Of a DNA stretch of 64,000 nucleotides, positions 12,089-22,796 are shown piece by piece. The notes beneath the pieces were generated by a model. It saw only the letters and a program-made list of their open reading frames with translations, was not told the DNA's origin and did no database searches. The stretch covers positions 112,989-176,988 of the forward strand of contig CM021320.1 in the NCBI GenBank assembly GCA_010645155.1. Direction: 5' to 3'. Source of the DNA: Tigriopus japonicus. Taxonomy: Eukaryota; Arthropoda; Copepoda; Harpacticoida; Harpacticidae. Position 1 is the first letter of the stretch, and every line of letters begins with the position of its first letter. A program made the position numbers and the translations under genes.

Positions 12089-12332
12089 TCTTTCTCTGGC
12101 TTTGGTCTTGCATTCTACCAAGCTTTCTCTCCTCATCCGAGCGTCCTTGCACAAGGTCAGGTGCTCTGAAAGAAAGCCGAGAGCCTTGCCATTTCTGTCA
12201 AGACTTCATAAGCAGCTTCGAATCCTTTTGAAGTAGATCATCTTACCATCTCCAATCATGTTTGAAACTGAGAGTGAAGCCGCATGCGTAAGTAGGCATT
12301 CATTACGGGTCAATTTCTTTCTACCCAAGGTA

Positions 12333-12338
12333 TTTATT
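12333..12338 (-). terminator. Poly(A) signal for NIPSNAP gene
   Basis: TTTATT on + (AATAAA on -), about 90 nt downstream of the NIPSNAP stop codon and in the correct orientation. Confidence 0.6.
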
Positions 12339-12425
12339 TACTCTTTTTAGTGGCATCTTTCTAAATTTCGGTCTTGATAGCAGTATGTACTTGGGGAGAG
12401 GTTCGTCAAAATTCGTTTCTTGGAT

Positions 12426-13262
12426 CTATTGGGTGGGAGAATGTTCCATGGGCACCATGATCCTCGAGGTCATGTGTCGAATCAAAGGGACGGTGTTGGC
12501 CACGATCTCGCTCCATTGGCTCTGTTGCTTCTGCCAAACCACTTCTCGAGCATTTTGCCGATCTTCCAAGCTATCGTAGCACCAAATGTGCTTCACGTTA
12601 TAAAGCTCTCCTACTTGCGAGAACATGCCAGCAAAGGCCTCGGAGTGTTTATAGTCCCTCATGCGGATGGCCCTGGCCCAATAGTTGCCCCATTCCACCA
12701 TTGTTCCGGGTTTTAGGTGATAGCTCCTTAATTCGTAGATATGTCCATTTTTCCTCGGATAAGATTCGGGCCAGAAGCTGAATGGAAGGAGATATTGGCT
12801 ATGGCGATTGCGAAGAAGAGGAACAATATCGTTCCGAAGAGCTTGATAGTCCGAGATATTCCTTAAGCTGGCCAAGGTCTTGTCGATTCCTTTGTAGCCA
12901 TCGTCGTACTTCCATAAATGGACGTATTGATCTTCATCCCCCACAAAAACGTGGAAGTTCCCCAAAGCTTCGCAATGAAGGTCGGTCTTGTTCGAGTTGA
13001 TGAAGTCAACTAGATTCTTGTGAGCCTTGAGATATTTGTCCAAACTATCTGGTTTCACATTGTGGGTCTGGCATTCAATAATGGAATGCTTGTTCGAGAA
13101 TTTGGAGGAATGAGCCGTGCTTTGAGCCTCGATCTTCCTGTCGAAGAAGTTCGAAAAGAAGCCCTCTTTCTTCTCACTGGTGAAACATTGGGAACTCGAG
13201 GCAAAGTTTCTATTCAACTGAGGACCTGTGGCAGTTAAGGCTCGCCTCAAACTGGAATTCAT
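12426..13262 (-). CDS. NIPSNAP: NIPSNAP-family mitochondrial protein
   Basis: A single exon of 278 residues starting at ATG 13262-13260. The N-terminus is rich in Arg, Ser and Thr and almost lacks acidic residues (MNSSLRRALTATG, then NFASSS), fitting a mitochondrial presequence. The rest carries two NIPSNAP (dimeric alpha-beta barrel) modules. The first, about residues 60-165, includes HLWKYDDGYKGID and ends near LLRNRHSQYLLPF. The second, about 170-270, begins IYELRSYHLKPGTMVEWGNY. The YELRSYHLKPG signature and the downstream HIWCYDSLEDR are typical. The length is close to the usual 260-285 residues. NIPSNAP1/2 proteins are mitochondrial and act as mitophagy signals in vertebrates; no enzymatic activity is established. 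The gene is divergent from pyruvate kinase with about 800 bp between the starts. Confidence 0.93.
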   Translation of the reverse strand: MNSSLRRALTATGPQLNRNFASSSQCFTSEKKEGFFSNFFDRKIEAQSTAHSSKFSNKHSIIECQTHNVKPDSLDKYLKAHKNLVDFINSNKTDLHCEALGNFHVFVGDEDQYVHLWKYDDGYKGIDKTLASLRNISDYQALRNDIVPLLRNRHSQYLLPFSFWPESYPRKNGHIYELRSYHLKPGTMVEWGNYWARAIRMRDYKHSEAFAGMFSQVGELYNVKHIWCYDSLEDRQNAREVVWQKQQSQWSEIVANTVPLIRHMTSRIMVPMEHSPTQ

Positions 13263-14071
13263 CCTCCTAGAATTGAAACCAATTATGAGACTAACCTACC
13301 CAAATAATCCTTGATTTTGTCAAGAAAAAGGGATGCACTCACCTCTTTTGTTATGGACGGGATCAGTTGGCTTTGGGGGTGAAAGTTGTCAGGAAAGTTT
13401 GGCCGGATTTCAAAACGTCTTGCCTGTGAACAAGGTTCAATTACTTTGTCAGGCCCGCTCTCAATGAGAGCTAGACTGGAAAGAGTCTGTATTCTCTTCC
13501 ACAGTGTGATCCTGGACTTTCTCTTCACTCCAAGAGAGTGAGAAGCAGCTGATTGGGGTCATTTCTCCCTTGGAGGGGGAAAATCGGCTTTCTCTGAAGC
13601 GCCATGTTTGAACTGCGCCACCTCCAGCCTCCACTGTATTGTCCTGGTCTAATCGACCCAATATCATTGACTATCCATAGTATGATCTTAGAAATGATGT
13701 AATGGAACATACTTTATGCCAATGTGATAGGAATATTAAGTCGCTAAGAATGTATTAATTGAACGAGATGGTAGAAAGAATTGTGTTGCAAATTTGGACC
13801 CTCGTGATTCTTGAGCAGTTTCTATGGGCATTATAAGGCCTGCTTTCCAAAAGAGTCTGATTCTAAAGCCGACAAGGTCGGGGAAAGGACAAGAGCACTG
13901 GATTTTGCTGGGCTTACTGAGCGGTGTCCTACGTTGGCCTTCATTCTTCAGAGACGTTTGAAGGAGAACGAAGGTGGTTGAAGGATTAGAGGTCTTCCAT
14001 TGAGATATCTTTCCGTGCTTCCAAGGAAATCATATTTGTCCTGTTCTTTGGAACTGCAAACTAGCATCAAA
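13263..14071. promoter_or_regulatory. Divergent promoter region, NIPSNAP / pyruvate kinase
   Basis: About 800 bp between two divergent ATGs must hold both 5' UTRs and promoters. A TTATAAGG word at 13831-13838 could be a TATA-like element for the + strand gene, but its distance to any start site is unknown. Small ORFs here (for example 13283-13528 -) show no conserved content. Confidence 0.4.
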
Positions 14072-15964
14072 ATGGTTTACGTGACAAAGTATGATCATGA
14101 AGAATCGGTAAGAACCCCATTTCATCCGTACTCTGTCATTGTGAAGGTCAAAAATTTATCAGAATTGGATGTTGGGTAAAGTACTATTTGTATAATTTTG
14201 TAATATTTTTTTCTCTTTTTCAGGCCATTTTGCCCACCAGCAATGTGCCTGGAGGTCAACAACGGGCCCACACGGCCTCCACCACCGTGGATTACTTGTC
14301 CAATTTGGACATCATGAGCCGTGCCAACCGCATTAGATTGTCAGGAATTGTCTGCACCATTGGTGAGTTTAAAATTTTAAAGATCCCATCTATCGGAGTT
14401 GCTTTTCATAACTGCCTTTTTTTTGCAGGTCCCGTTTCTCGAGAGGTAGATTATTTGTTCGACATGATTGATACGGGTATGAATATCGCTCGAATGAACT
14501 TCTCTCATGGAACTCACGACTACCATGGTGGCACCATTGACAATTGTCGCTTGGCTGCCGAAAAGTACGCCAAGGAGAAGGGCTACGATCCATCCTTGGC
14601 CATCGCATTGGACACCAAGGGACCCGAGATTCGAACTGGACTCTTGGAGGGAGATGATGGTCGATTGGAGTTGGCTTTGGAGACCGGTGCCAAGATCAAG
14701 ATCACCACCGATGAGGCCTTCAAAGAGAAATGCACCGCTGATGTGCTCTATGTTGACTACAAGAACATCACGAAAGTTCTTGAACCCGGCAAGAGGATCT
14801 ACATCGACGATGGTCTCATTTCTGTCGTGGTCAAGGAGGTCATGGATGATCACATCATTGGTGAGGTGGAAAATGGTGGCAATTTGGGATCCCGAAAAGG
14901 CTGCAATCTTCCCGGAACCGATTGCGACTTGCCCGCCATCTCGGCCAAGGATCAAGAAGATCTGATGTTCGGTATTGAGAAGGGCGTGGACATGATCTTC
15001 GCCTCGTTCATTCGAGATGCCGCTGGAGTGCGGGATATCCGGAAGATCTTAGGAGAGAAGGGAAAGAACATCTTGATCATCCCCAAGATTGAGAACCAAC
15101 AAGGTGTCAATAACATTGACGAGATCATTGCCGAGTCCGATGGTATCATGGTGGCTCGAGGTGACATGGGTATCGAGATTCCTCCCGAGAAGGTGTTCAT
15201 CGCCCAGAAGCAAATCATTGCCAAGTGCAATAAGGCCGGCAAGCCGGTGATTTGCGCCACGCAAATGTTGGAGTCTATGGTTAAGAAACCCCGACCCACG
15301 AGAGCTGAGGGATCCGATGTTGCCAATGCCGTTTTGGACGGAGCCGATTGTGTCATGTTGTCCGGTGAGACTGCCAAGGGAGATTTCCCCCTTCAATGTA
15401 TCCGAACCATGGGCAACTTGTCTCGAGAGGCTGAGGCTTGTCTGTGGAACGAACGCTTCTTCAACGACTTGGTTCGTGCCAAGACCTTGGATCTTCACAA
15501 CCAAGCGGCTGATGCTACTCAAACCACTTCCATGGTGGCTGTTCAAGCCTCCTATGGCATCAAGGCTTCGGCTATCATCGCTATTACCACCACTGGGCGT
15601 ACTGCCAAGGCTGCCTCTCAGTACCGCCCTCAATGCCCCATTTTGGGTGTGACCCGACATCGTCAAGCTGGTCGCCAGATGCAGTTGCACCGTGGATGCA
15701 TCCCGTTGTACTATGCCGAGGACCGGATCGATGACTGGACCAAGGACATCGATAACCGCATCCAGTTTGCTATTGATTTCGGCAAGAAGAACGGCTTTAT
15801 CAAGACCGGGGATAACGTGATTTGCATTACGGGATGGCGAAAGGGAGCTGGTTCATCCAACACCGTTAGAATCTTGTAAGTACTTGATTAAGTTATTTTT
15901 TATTAGGAAGTTTCGGTACTTATCATATGTTATGTATTATTTATGTTCCAGGAATGTTCAATAG
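14072..15964 (+). CDS. PyK: Pyruvate kinase
   Basis: The last step of glycolysis: phosphoenolpyruvate + ADP to pyruvate + ATP, in the cytosol. Four coding exons: 14072-14107, 14224-14362, 14429-15875 and 15952-15964, giving 544 residues. The 66-nt intron 14363-14428 is in frame and free of stops, so a naive ORF reads through it; splicing restores the family motif CTIGPVSRE. Active-site motifs are intact: ARMNFSHG, ALDTKGPEIRTG, the PK signature IIPKIENQQG with catalytic Lys, ARGDMGIEIP, and RAEGSDVANAVLDGADCVML with SGETA. The C-terminal regulatory domain includes TTTGRTAKAASQYRP. The last intron (GTAAGT at 15876, acceptor ending 15951) replaces an immediate TAA with Leu-Asn-Val-Gln-stop. Without that splice the protein would end at 15877-15879. 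A second possible first exon lies at 10809-10832. The gene is convergent with SCAPER. Confidence 0.96.
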
Positions 15965-16029
15965 AAGTTCTCAAATTCGAAGTCGGACCGTTCTTAACCA
16001 GAGGTGTTTTAAATCCATGGAATGCTTTG

Positions 16030-16035
16030 AATAAA
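16030..16035 (+). terminator. Poly(A) signal for pyruvate kinase
   Basis: AATAAA 66 nt downstream of the spliced stop codon, on the coding strand. Confidence 0.75.
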
Positions 16036-16167
16036 TTATGATTAGAACCTCGATCTTTGTTCCAATTCTTGAATCATCCTTAAAGGATCGTACGAGATTG
16101 CACATTTTGAAATAAACCAGCTTCACTCCTCTGAAATGGTCACACAGTGTTAGGTTTGGTTAAAAAG

Positions 16168-16173
16168 TTTATT
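16168..16173 (-). terminator. Poly(A) signal for SCAPER
   Basis: TTTATT on + (AATAAA on -), 35 nt downstream of the SCAPER stop and about 130 bp from the pyruvate kinase signal, so the two 3' ends are closely convergent. Confidence 0.7.
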
Positions 16174-16207
16174 GACGTTAGCTAGACAGTTTTCTTAAGG
16201 TTAATAT

Positions 16208-19200
16208 CTATGACAAGATCAGTTGAATCAATAGGTTATCCTTGCCCAAATCGCTCATAAAGTCCTCGAGCATCTGATAACTCATCTCTTGCTTCAAGAC
16301 GTTCAAGTTTTCTTCATGATTATGACAAGCAGCAATCAAAGTGGGGAATAGTATCTTTTTCAAATCGGGTTGTGAAAAATACGTGATGGGCAAGTTACAT
16401 AATTGTTGCAAAACAGAGGGTTGATGACCCGACTGAAGAATGCCCTGGTTATCCGGATGAAGAGCGGAGAAATAGCCCACCAGAAGAATGATTAAATGCA
16501 TTAGCTTATGCTCGTTATGACCCTGGCAGTACCACAATAAGTAGCTGGCAATGTGTCTGAACTCTAAAGAGATACCTTCTTGTCCAAGCACATCCTGAAC
16601 CATGGGCAAATGCTGCCGAATCATCCGAAACAAAAGCTGAGATGTGGACGTGGCCACGGCAATTGCGTGAGCAGGGAGTTTGGGAGGATTGCTGTTTTCA
16701 TCTCGATTTGGACCTCCTTGAGGTAAGAGGATACCGTACAACATGGACACTGTTCCGGCCAAATCCGTCACTTGGAACGCTTGAAGCAGATGAGTTGGAT
16801 CACTGGGTCGGGTTTTGGGATCGTTCGGAGTCTTGACCAAAGCATCCGAGACCCCAGCTAAAGCAGCCATGAACTGCAGGACAGACAAGAGGAATTCGCC
16901 CACTTCGGGTTTACTGTCGATGGTGCTTTGTACTTGGTTCAAATAGGCGGCCAACTTGTCAATGATTCCAACACTCACGACGTAGCTGACCAGATCGAGG
17001 GAACGAACAATCAGATCGTGCGGCAAGCCTTGTTCAATGGTTTTACCGTCTTCACGCAAGAACTTGGACAAGTCTTCCAAGATTTGCGCCAACAGATCCA
17101 TGATGGCTCTGGCAACAGGATCCACTTGAAGTTCCGATGAGGGTGGACACTCGATGATGAGATCTTCATTGGAGCTGGGAACGAGAATCTCGAGCCGATC
17201 GAATAAGATATCGCTCAATGTGGTCAGATGGTTATTCTTGAGAACAAAGTCCACGTTGACCCTGTGGCCTTGGCAAGCCAATGCCCAACATCGACTACAA
17301 TTCACGACACTCTTCAAAGGGATGATGCACGTGAGTTTCTGCTCATCCAGTAAATGATAGATTCGAGCCAAGGTTGAAAAGCCTTTCAGACCGAAGAAGC
17401 AAGTTTTATCAGCAGGAGATCCTTTGGCCAAAGCGCGAGAAATTTCTCCCAAAGCTCGTTCGATGGTGGTGATGGCAACATTGGGCAACGGTCCACGTAC
17501 TTGAGTACTGAGAAGCTTCTCCAACTCTTTGAGACTCTTACCGATCTTCCCACGAAACTGGGAATCCATCTTGGTTGGATAGATCACGGTTCGTTCGAAT
17601 TCCGCTGTTCTGATGCTCATCCGGCTCTTGATCTTCTTCGACCTTTTCTTCATGGCCTTCAGTCGTTCACGGCTTTCTCGGACTTTGGGATCTTGCTCAT
17701 TCGCCTCAGCATCCGTGATGAATTTCAGATTGAATGTTTGTAAATCATCACCGGACAGTTTCATTCCTCCATTCTCTTTAAAGGCATTTTCCAGATGTTT
17801 ACGACCTCGTAAGTGGGACTGTAGATCGACCTCGTTCAATATGAGAGCTTGACACAATTGGCACTTCTTCATACACTCATAGGCCTTCAAGGTTGGGACA
17901 TTGTCATCTGAAGAGCATTTTTGAACGGATAACTCCAAAGCTTTTTGTCGCACCCTGTCCAATTTTTCTTTGTGCCGCTTGGCGGCTTCTTCATGTTTGA
18001 TCTGGATTTTCTCTTGTAGCTCGACCTTTTGCCCTTCTTCATTAGCACGGACTGTGGAAAGCTTCTCCTCTCGATCTCGAGCCTTTTCTCGGGCAGCTTC
18101 TTCTCGGTCTTTCCGTGTTTGCTCTTGTTCCTCCATGATGCGTTCTTCTCTGGATTTGATCCGCTCTCTCAAGGCATTCAAATTGGCTTGTCGCTTCTCT
18201 TCTAGATCTTTTCGTCGTTGCTCTGCTCGGGCTTCCTTGGCCTCACGTTCTTCGGCTTTTCGAGCTCTTTCTTCGGCAAGCTCAGCTAGCCTCTCTTCAT
18301 GTTTTTCGTCAATGGTCTGATTATGGGTGAGCATGTCGATTCGCGTGTTTTGAGCTTGGAGTTCATTGATGAAAGCAATTTCCTTCAGCTTTGCTTCCTC
18401 TTCATGGGCTTTACGACGAATGCTTTCAATGTACTGGAGACGCTTTTCTTCGGCCTTCTTCATCTTGTCTTCCAAAGCTCCTTTCTTCTCATTGATCATC
18501 TGCTCCTTTTGGGCAATCACATTTTCGATTTTGGCATTCTTGGCACCAAGACGTTGAGCTTTCTCATCTTGATATCGTTCTCTGCGAAGACGTGCTTGCT
18601 TTTGCTTCTCTTGATGCTCGCGAAAAGCCACTTGAGGTTCTTTTTTTCGGGCTGGGCTCGACAACTTCTCATGGAGTTGAATGGCTCTTCCGGGATATCG
18701 AGACTCGTTCCATTTCTCTTCCAATTCCATTTGCTCAGACCAAGAGAGACCATCGAGTAGTTTCTCGAACTTATGCGGTGTCAAGGCACCCAGATCGTCG
18801 TTTTCTTCACTCTCGAGATCGTGCTTGCTTCCAATGGAACTTGTCATTGAATTGGGCTCGGTTTTGGGATGGATCTCGTTGATGATGGCTTTGCTCGCTG
18901 TCTGCACAAGTTTGTCACTGGTCTCCTTCGTCTTCGTCTCAACCTTGACTTTATCAGTCTTCAATGTCAATGGTCGTGGTCGCGGTTGATTGAATACAGG
19001 GGTATTTGAGCTGCTGACCTTCTTCTTGGATTTGCCAGTCAGGCTCTCAGACGAACTATTCTTACCCCCTTCTGAGACCTTATCTAAACGAGATTTGGAA
19101 CAAGTGGCCTTTACAATTGAAGGTTTAGCCCCACTGACGCTTGGGCTCGACTCATTCATAGACTCTTCTTCCATCAAGGCCAAAGTTGGGAGTGATAAGG

Positions 19201-21010
19201 CCGAGCTAGGCACTTGATAGCGGGTCTTGGCCGAATGTTTCACTTTGATACTGGAATCGAGACTATCGCGTTTCATCAGTGGTCTCTTCTTACTTTTGTC
19301 GCCATCTACATGATTGGAGGGCGAGAACCGAGTCCGACCTCGAGACCGCACCGTCTCCCAACCTTCCTCTGGATCATCTTCGGGTTTCTTCGCGGGTCTA
19401 CAAGCTATACTTTCCACCGATTTAGGCGTTTTCAATCCTTTCACCGTATCTGCCCAACTGCGACAAGAACTGGTTGAACTAATCGACGATGTTGAGCCAT
19501 AAGGATGACCTGGCGTCGAAGGCGTTGAAGCGATTGAGGTCGCCTTTGAAGGTGGCAAACTTGAAGGCGGATTTTGCATCATCTTGAGCGGTCTACCCGA
19601 TGTTCTTGAAGGTTGAGTCAACGTTGTTTTAGATCGAATGAGCGTGTTCGATTTGGACTGGGCAGCCTTGGTCGTCGTATGAGCACTCACGTTTCCCGTG
19701 GAAGTCACCAAACTTTGACGAGCCACCAAAGAGATTCGTTGCGGCTTATTGCCCGTGACTTCTTGAGATTTCTGTTTCACCGGAACCCCTTTGCCATCTT
19801 TCACGGTGGAAGAATACCTCCGCGTTAACTTAGGACTAGCCGTGGATGTAGACTTGAGTGAAGTGGAAGTCGTCAAGGGGGTTGAGACCGAACGAGGTCC
19901 ACTTGAAGCGGCCCTAGGGGCCGAGGTCGGCCTGGATTTGACGACATTCGTCGCTCGAGCCGACTTTAAAGCTGGCGTGGATTTTGTCGAAGACACACTG
20001 GCACTACTCGGGCGTCGATTAGGTTTGCCCTCCCCGGATTTCGAGGCCACGCTATTATGATTCAACGTGTCACCTTCAATGTTTTCTTTCTCTTCTTCAG
20101 GATCGATGCTAGTTTCTACCGGGGCAATAGGGGGATTATCCGAGTCATTTTGGGGCTTTTTTTCATTCGAGACGGATTCTTTCGTGATTTCCTCGGGAGT
20201 AACATCTTCCTTGGCCTCTTCCACTCGGGATATCGTAGTCTCTTTCCGGTCCTCAAAGCTCAAGGCTCGTTTAGCCACCGGATTTGAGGCTCCTACCCAT
20301 AACCGATGAGAGGGAAAAAAGGAAGCAGGCGTCAATTTTCCGGCGGGGGACGTTTTTCTGACCTCCCAAGCCAAAGACGTGGGTCTTTGGGGCGGAGGCG
20401 TGCTCTCATACTCCTTCTCGAGTTTCAACCAATCGCACAAGTTGCGGAAATCACGCACGTAATTCTCAAACACCAGGATGACCTCCTTGGCCGCCGGAAT
20501 GCTATCATCGGCCTCGCAAGTGTGATACAAATCATCCACGGCCCTTCGGAGGTTCTCAAACAAGAAGGCCCAATACCTGGCCTGCATATCGCACTTCTTA
20601 TCCCGTCCCACCGAAGCTGATCGGATTCGTCGGGTTTTAGTAAGCCCGCAAGAGGAAGAAGAGGAGGCCTTGCGTAAATTGGCGCCAACTCGATCTCGGG
20701 GCGTTTTCTTGGGAGCTCTCTTGGTCTCCAACATTTCGGAGGAGGATATCGGACAACCAGAAGGAGGATAGGGCTTCTTGAAAGTAGATGGAGCTCTGTT
20801 GGACCCATCTGATCCCGACAATGGGGTGTCCAAGGGCACATTGAGCAAGATTGTTTTGGCATTCTCGTCCTGCACTAAACGGTGGATGTGACGAGGGTGT
20901 TCCGGGGAACAAGGATGGCTGCTTGGGGGTTCCTGGGACAAAAGGGACGAGCCGCCATGGCTCTCCATAGATCCCGGAGCTTCGGGAGAGGAATTGGGTC
21001 CGCCCACCAT
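16208..21010 (-). CDS. SCAPER: SCAPER, S-phase cyclin A-associated protein in the ER
   Basis: One uninterrupted 1600-codon frame; the start is ATG 21010-21008. The SCAPER N-terminal domain lies at about residues 135-215 (QARYWAFLFENLRRAVDDLY, then NYVRDFRNLCDWLKLEKEYE). A long Ser/Thr/Pro-rich, basic, probably disordered region follows (about 230-760), then a highly charged Glu/Lys/Arg coiled coil (about 780-1040). A C2H2-type zinc finger is at about 1045-1075 (CQLCQ and LQSHLRGRKH), and a helical C-terminal region ends DNLLIQLILS. Human SCAPER binds cyclin A/CDK2 at the ER, has been linked to ciliary function, and promotes decay of tubulin mRNA by recruiting CCR4-NOT to ribosomes. The length is a little over the roughly 1400 residues of the human protein. 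The lack of introns is striking next to multi-exon neighbours. The frame is fully intact, so a decayed retrocopy is unlikely. Confidence 0.93.
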   Translation of the reverse strand: MVGGPNSSPEAPGSMESHGGSSLLSQEPPSSHPCSPEHPRHIHRLVQDENAKTILLNVPLDTPLSGSDGSNRAPSTFKKPYPPSGCPISSSEMLETKRAPKKTPRDRVGANLRKASSSSSCGLTKTRRIRSASVGRDKKCDMQARYWAFLFENLRRAVDDLYHTCEADDSIPAAKEVILVFENYVRDFRNLCDWLKLEKEYESTPPPQRPTSLAWEVRKTSPAGKLTPASFFPSHRLWVGASNPVAKRALSFEDRKETTISRVEEAKEDVTPEEITKESVSNEKKPQNDSDNPPIAPVETSIDPEEEKENIEGDTLNHNSVASKSGEGKPNRRPSSASVSSTKSTPALKSARATNVVKSRPTSAPRAASSGPRSVSTPLTTSTSLKSTSTASPKLTRRYSSTVKDGKGVPVKQKSQEVTGNKPQRISLVARQSLVTSTGNVSAHTTTKAAQSKSNTLIRSKTTLTQPSRTSGRPLKMMQNPPSSLPPSKATSIASTPSTPGHPYGSTSSISSTSSCRSWADTVKGLKTPKSVESIACRPAKKPEDDPEEGWETVRSRGRTRFSPSNHVDGDKSKKRPLMKRDSLDSSIKVKHSAKTRYQVPSSALSLPTLALMEEESMNESSPSVSGAKPSIVKATCSKSRLDKVSEGGKNSSSESLTGKSKKKVSSSNTPVFNQPRPRPLTLKTDKVKVETKTKETSDKLVQTASKAIINEIHPKTEPNSMTSSIGSKHDLESEENDDLGALTPHKFEKLLDGLSWSEQMELEEKWNESRYPGRAIQLHEKLSSPARKKEPQVAFREHQEKQKQARLRRERYQDEKAQRLGAKNAKIENVIAQKEQMINEKKGALEDKMKKAEEKRLQYIESIRRKAHEEEAKLKEIAFINELQAQNTRIDMLTHNQTIDEKHEERLAELAEERARKAEEREAKEARAEQRRKDLEEKRQANLNALRERIKSREERIMEEQEQTRKDREEAAREKARDREEKLSTVRANEEGQKVELQEKIQIKHEEAAKRHKEKLDRVRQKALELSVQKCSSDDNVPTLKAYECMKKCQLCQALILNEVDLQSHLRGRKHLENAFKENGGMKLSGDDLQTFNLKFITDAEANEQDPKVRESRERLKAMKKRSKKIKSRMSIRTAEFERTVIYPTKMDSQFRGKIGKSLKELEKLLSTQVRGPLPNVAITTIERALGEISRALAKGSPADKTCFFGLKGFSTLARIYHLLDEQKLTCIIPLKSVVNCSRCWALACQGHRVNVDFVLKNNHLTTLSDILFDRLEILVPSSNEDLIIECPPSSELQVDPVARAIMDLLAQILEDLSKFLREDGKTIEQGLPHDLIVRSLDLVSYVVSVGIIDKLAAYLNQVQSTIDSKPEVGEFLLSVLQFMAALAGVSDALVKTPNDPKTRPSDPTHLLQAFQVTDLAGTVSMLYGILLPQGGPNRDENSNPPKLPAHAIAVATSTSQLLFRMIRQHLPMVQDVLGQEGISLEFRHIASYLLWYCQGHNEHKLMHLIILLVGYFSALHPDNQGILQSGHQPSVLQQLCNLPITYFSQPDLKKILFPTLIAACHNHEENLNVLKQEMSYQMLEDFMSDLGKDNLLIQLILS

Positions 21011-21922
21011 GGTTTTCTAAGGATATCGAAGAAATGACTACTCGTAGCTCATATCAATCAATAATGAATTGGATGACTCATTTTGGTCTTGATAGACTAA
21101 TCATCGAATTACTTTTTGGCCGTTCAGTCGAGTTTCTGCACGGAGACCGAACGGAGACCATTTATTTTTCTTTTTACAGGACTTTTTACTTTTTTTGTGT
21201 GTGTTGTGTGAGTATGGGGGGGGGGAGGCCTTGAATGATTGCGTAGCCTGTGGTATGCCTGTGGGTGGATGTGGGGAGGAATCATAGACTCAATGTTGGC
21301 TTTTGCCAGATAAAGTACGACACCTTGGCTTCATCAGCAGAAACATTAAACTAGACACCAAAACGGATTTTTTTTTCCAGCGTGGCCAAATGACGACAGG
21401 TGGGTCTATCGTAGGGTTTTTGAAAGTTTGATTTAAGTCTATCAAGAATGGGCTATTTCGTGATTTGATCCCAAGTTGTTGATAACCAAAAATGTGAACT
21501 GAGCACAGGATTTTGTTACAATCCTAATCAAGTTTGTTGGAGGATGAGTTTGAGCTAACTCTATATCACTCTTACCATTCACCATTTCACTTAAGAGCAA
21601 AGGTGTCCTTTCATCATAATAACATTACCCATGTTGCCCATGTTCCAGGAGTGCGTCACAAGACAAGCTCCACCAAAAAGGTGGCAAAAAGGTAGGGGGT
21701 TGTCCCCATGAAAAAAGCAAAAATTCAAAATCAGCCAAAAATGCAGTTGATTGACCACACTGAGTTAGTGCGCATCAGCTGACATTCTGTCTCGCAACTG
21801 GACGGACCGAAGCAAAAGCTTATCCTCCTATGATCTGTGGGGAGAATGTTTAGATTTGAGGCAGGTCTAGTAAAAATGACGTTTGAAGGCCGACTCGGCC
21901 GTCCATGGACAAGGATCATCAC
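21011..21922. other. SCAPER 5' flank and spacer
   Basis: Nothing coding is supported. A G10 run lies near 21216-21225. The segment about 21466-21570 (containing AGTTGTTGATAA) resembles about 22282-22390 inside the neighbouring element at modest similarity, so it may be a fragment of that element. Confidence 0.4.
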
Positions 21923-22183
21923 TAGGGCTGGGGGAAAAAGTTGATTAGAAAGGGTGTTTTAGTCACTAGAAAAGTCGGAAAAATCAAGTAAAATAGTTGA
22001 TTAAACGTCTTAAAATAGTTGAATAGAGTCGAGCAATTAACAGATAGTGTAACAATTATAACAAATTCTGGTGTGCAACATAGTGGCAATTGTACGTTTT
22101 CCATACAATAAGCATTAAATGAGAAATAATGTATAAAAATTCATAAATGCACAAAAAAATCTAAAAGCATTAAACTGACTCCT

Positions 22184-22431
22184 GCGGACGAATTCACATC
22201 GGGATTCTTGAGGCCAAATGACTAGAGGACTCAGGCTTTGGTGTTCAAAGGCTTGAATTTTGTTACACGAGGGATTTCTTTGTCCCTTGATCTCATGTTG
22301 TTGATAAACTAAATTTTTAATGAAGATCGGAATTTTTAAGTAACTTTTATCAAGTTTTTTGAAGGGCAAGTCTAGGCTCGGACATATCCCTAGCCATTTG
22401 GCCCCAAGAATCCCTAGCTGAATTCGTCCGC
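22184..22431. repeat. Long imperfect inverted repeat
   Basis: Arms of about 42 bp: 22184-22225 (GCGGACGAATTC at its start, GGCCAAATGACTAG at its end) and 22390-22431, its near reverse complement with about 7 mismatches. The 165-bp loop has no ORF. It may be a nested MITE or simply a foldback. No flanking duplication was seen. Confidence 0.65.
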
Positions 22432-22796
22432 CCACACTAATCCATTTCCAGCCGAGGCGGGTGTTGTGAAATCTATGATTGGGCAAGTTTTTTCACTGGA
22501 GGTTTCATGGTGGGGTCATCTAATGGAGAATTTGTGCTTTGCTGAAGAATTTAAGCAAACACAAATTTGAATTTGGTTTGCAAACCTGCTCCAAAGTTCA
22601 AAGTTGGCGGAGTTGATTGTTGGAGGAGTTTACCTTGGTAGAGATAACTGCTGGGGGAGTTCACCTTGGCGGAAATCACCTGGTGCAAACATGCTGGGGG
22701 AGACCATTGTTGGGGGAGTTGTATGGGAACCGCCTTTCGGTGCTCTTTAATGAAAAATCCGTTTTTTTGCTGATTGGTGAGAGAGGGACCCATAAT

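Larger units (their letters stand above)
9843..12330. other. Intergenic, no supportable full gene
   Basis: Many short ORFs on both strands, none with a family signature. It contains the candidate first exon at 10809-10832 and the TTCC microsatellite at 12057-12088. The segment 10600-10800 has Pol II-like mixed composition and could be a 5' UTR, but nothing proves transcription. Confidence 0.4.

Noticed and set aside
14188..14223. Start of pyruvate kinase at an in-frame codon 14188
   Set aside because: The segment is intronic (pyrimidine tract ending TTTTTCAG); exon 1 at 14072-14107 joins in phase and gives a sensible N-terminus.
14377..14955. 192-codon - strand ORF
   Set aside because: Antisense shadow of pyruvate kinase exon 3.
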